Source: Funneliformis mosseae
Lineage: Eukaryota > Glomeromycota > Glomeromycetes > Glomerales > Glomeraceae
Direction: 5' to 3'
NCBI GenBank assembly: GCA_910592005.1
Contig: CAJVPP010001002.1
Coordinates: 1-23,642, forward strand
DNA length: 23,642 nt
Below are positions 22,853-23,642 of this stretch, piece after piece; within the stretch, counting starts at the first letter, position 1; each line of letters starts with the position of its first letter. The notes beneath the pieces were generated by a model. The model made no database searches, had not been told where the DNA came from, and saw only the letters and a program-made list of their open reading frames with translations. The position numbers and the translations under genes are program-made.

Positions 22853-22984
22853 ATGGCAGACAGACTGGCATATCTTGTAGCTGATCAAAATACTTGTGAA
22901 GAACTGTTGTAACAAAGAATAAATACGTTAGAAGCTGAAACCTTCATCAAAAAGAAACGTTTTGAAGCAGTAGTTATTTTATAA
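22853..22984 (+). pseudogene. Decayed coding segment with in-frame stops
   Basis: From an ATG at 22853 the frame reads MADRLAYLVADQNTCEELL, stops at TAA 22910-22912, then continues QRINTLEAETFIKKKRFEAV to a second TAA at 22982-22984. The composition is balanced and heptad-like, suggesting the start of a coiled-coil protein, and the two parts join naturally if the first stop replaced a Gln or similar codon. I cannot name the family. A retroelement gag-like or repeat-associated protein is possible. Confidence 0.35.
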
Positions 22985-23329
22985 AGACTTATAGGAAGGT
23001 CAGATGTTAAATTCAATTAGGTGGTCTGGATGGTGGTTAGGATTTTTATTTTTACTTGGTCTTTTTCTTAGAATTTTCTTCGCTGGTAATTTACTGGGTT
23101 GGACTAGTAGTTATAGTTGGGTTGTATATTTTATCAATTATTTTGTAATAAAATTATATACTTAGTAGCTTAATACATTGATCTGATCTTCATCCATGAT
23201 ATACTTAATCTTTTTCTATATCAAGAAAGTTCATTGAATTCTAATATTTAAGAAATCTACCACATGAAAATTGTTGAACATAAATCTAAAATTAACTTTT
23301 GATCAACTGATTATATTGTTTAACTACAT
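22985..23329. other. Intergenic stretch before LTR copy C
   Basis: It includes a GT-rich segment near 23020-23110, unlike the AT-rich surroundings, with no open frame of note on either strand. Confidence 0.4.
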
Positions 23330-23642
23330 TGTCAATGGAACAATTAATCAGTTATAATGAAGTTATGTGGATGATGCAATATGATGATCTCTTAATCTAG
23401 AATTCTGAAAATACTGAGAATTCTGCAAATTCTGAAAATACGGAGGATCTACGTAATTCTAAAGATCTTTCAAATACTGATAATAATCATAATTTTACGA
23501 ATTAAATAAAGTCTAAGAATATTTGGTGTTATAAGTATTTTTAATATTCTAAATTTTATTATTAATTTTATTTTATTTTATATTTTTATTATTTTACGTA
23601 TCTTTATTATTCTCAATGTATTTATTTTACTTATATTTTATT
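23330..23642 (+). mobile_element. LTR-like repeat, copy C, truncated by window end
   Basis: It begins TGTCAATGGAA, aligning base for base with the TGTTAACGGAG terminus of copy B, and follows copies A and B through the AAATACTGATAATAATCATAA block. It stops at the window edge before the TATA box. The orientation is the same as copy A and opposite to B, so B and C cannot be the two LTRs of one normal element. No polypurine tract precedes it. Confidence 0.65.

Overview
The window reads as nuclear DNA of an AT-rich, intron-dense early-diverging fungus. A Glomeromycotina (arbuscular mycorrhizal) genome of the Rhizophagus type is my best guess, inferred from base composition, the many 50-95 nt GT-AG introns and the fungal-type retromer subunit Vps17. 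No species can be proved from the sequence alone. The standard genetic code works throughout. I rebuilt seven multi-exon genes by hand, and every one closes in frame at close to its family's usual length.

Layout. Positions 1-1785: AT-rich intergenic DNA, then a more complex promoter-like stretch. 1786-4341 (+): PPIL2, a U-box cyclophilin of the spliceosome (13 exons, 552 aa). 4364-5463 (-): TATDN3-type metal-dependent DNase (4 exons, 285 aa), convergent with PPIL2 with only 22 bp between stop codons. 5655-8209 (+): RPT1/PSMC2, a 26S proteasome ATPase (17 exons, 431 aa), divergent from TATDN3. About 8607-9130: gene-like sequence broken across frames, probably a pseudogene. 9150-12650: very AT-rich DNA holding a foldback (MITE-like) element and a degenerate copy of a repeat also seen near position 400. 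12660-14215 (-): VPS26 retromer subunit. 14916-15788 (+): OPA3-like mitochondrial protein. 15936-16966 (+): SFT2, a four-TM Golgi/endosome trafficking protein with a GC-AG intron. 17257-19020 (-): VPS17, the PX-BAR retromer nexin. 19578-23642: repeat-dominated DNA with three copies of one LTR-like sequence (one +, one -, one + cut by the window end), a tandem array of about 24-bp units between the first two copies, and a decayed coding segment.

Function. RPT1 and PPIL2 are protein-turnover and splicing housekeeping genes. VPS26, SFT2 and VPS17 all act in endosome-to-Golgi retrograde traffic and lie within 6.4 kb, interrupted only by OPA3. I did not find a clearly new biological system. The best leads are this trafficking neighbourhood, the unusual splice sites (GC-AG intron, one-codon first exon, decoy acceptor in RPT1), the inverted LTR pair with its tandem-repeat core, the foldback element at 10313-10446 and the unidentified broken gene at 8.6-9.1 kb.
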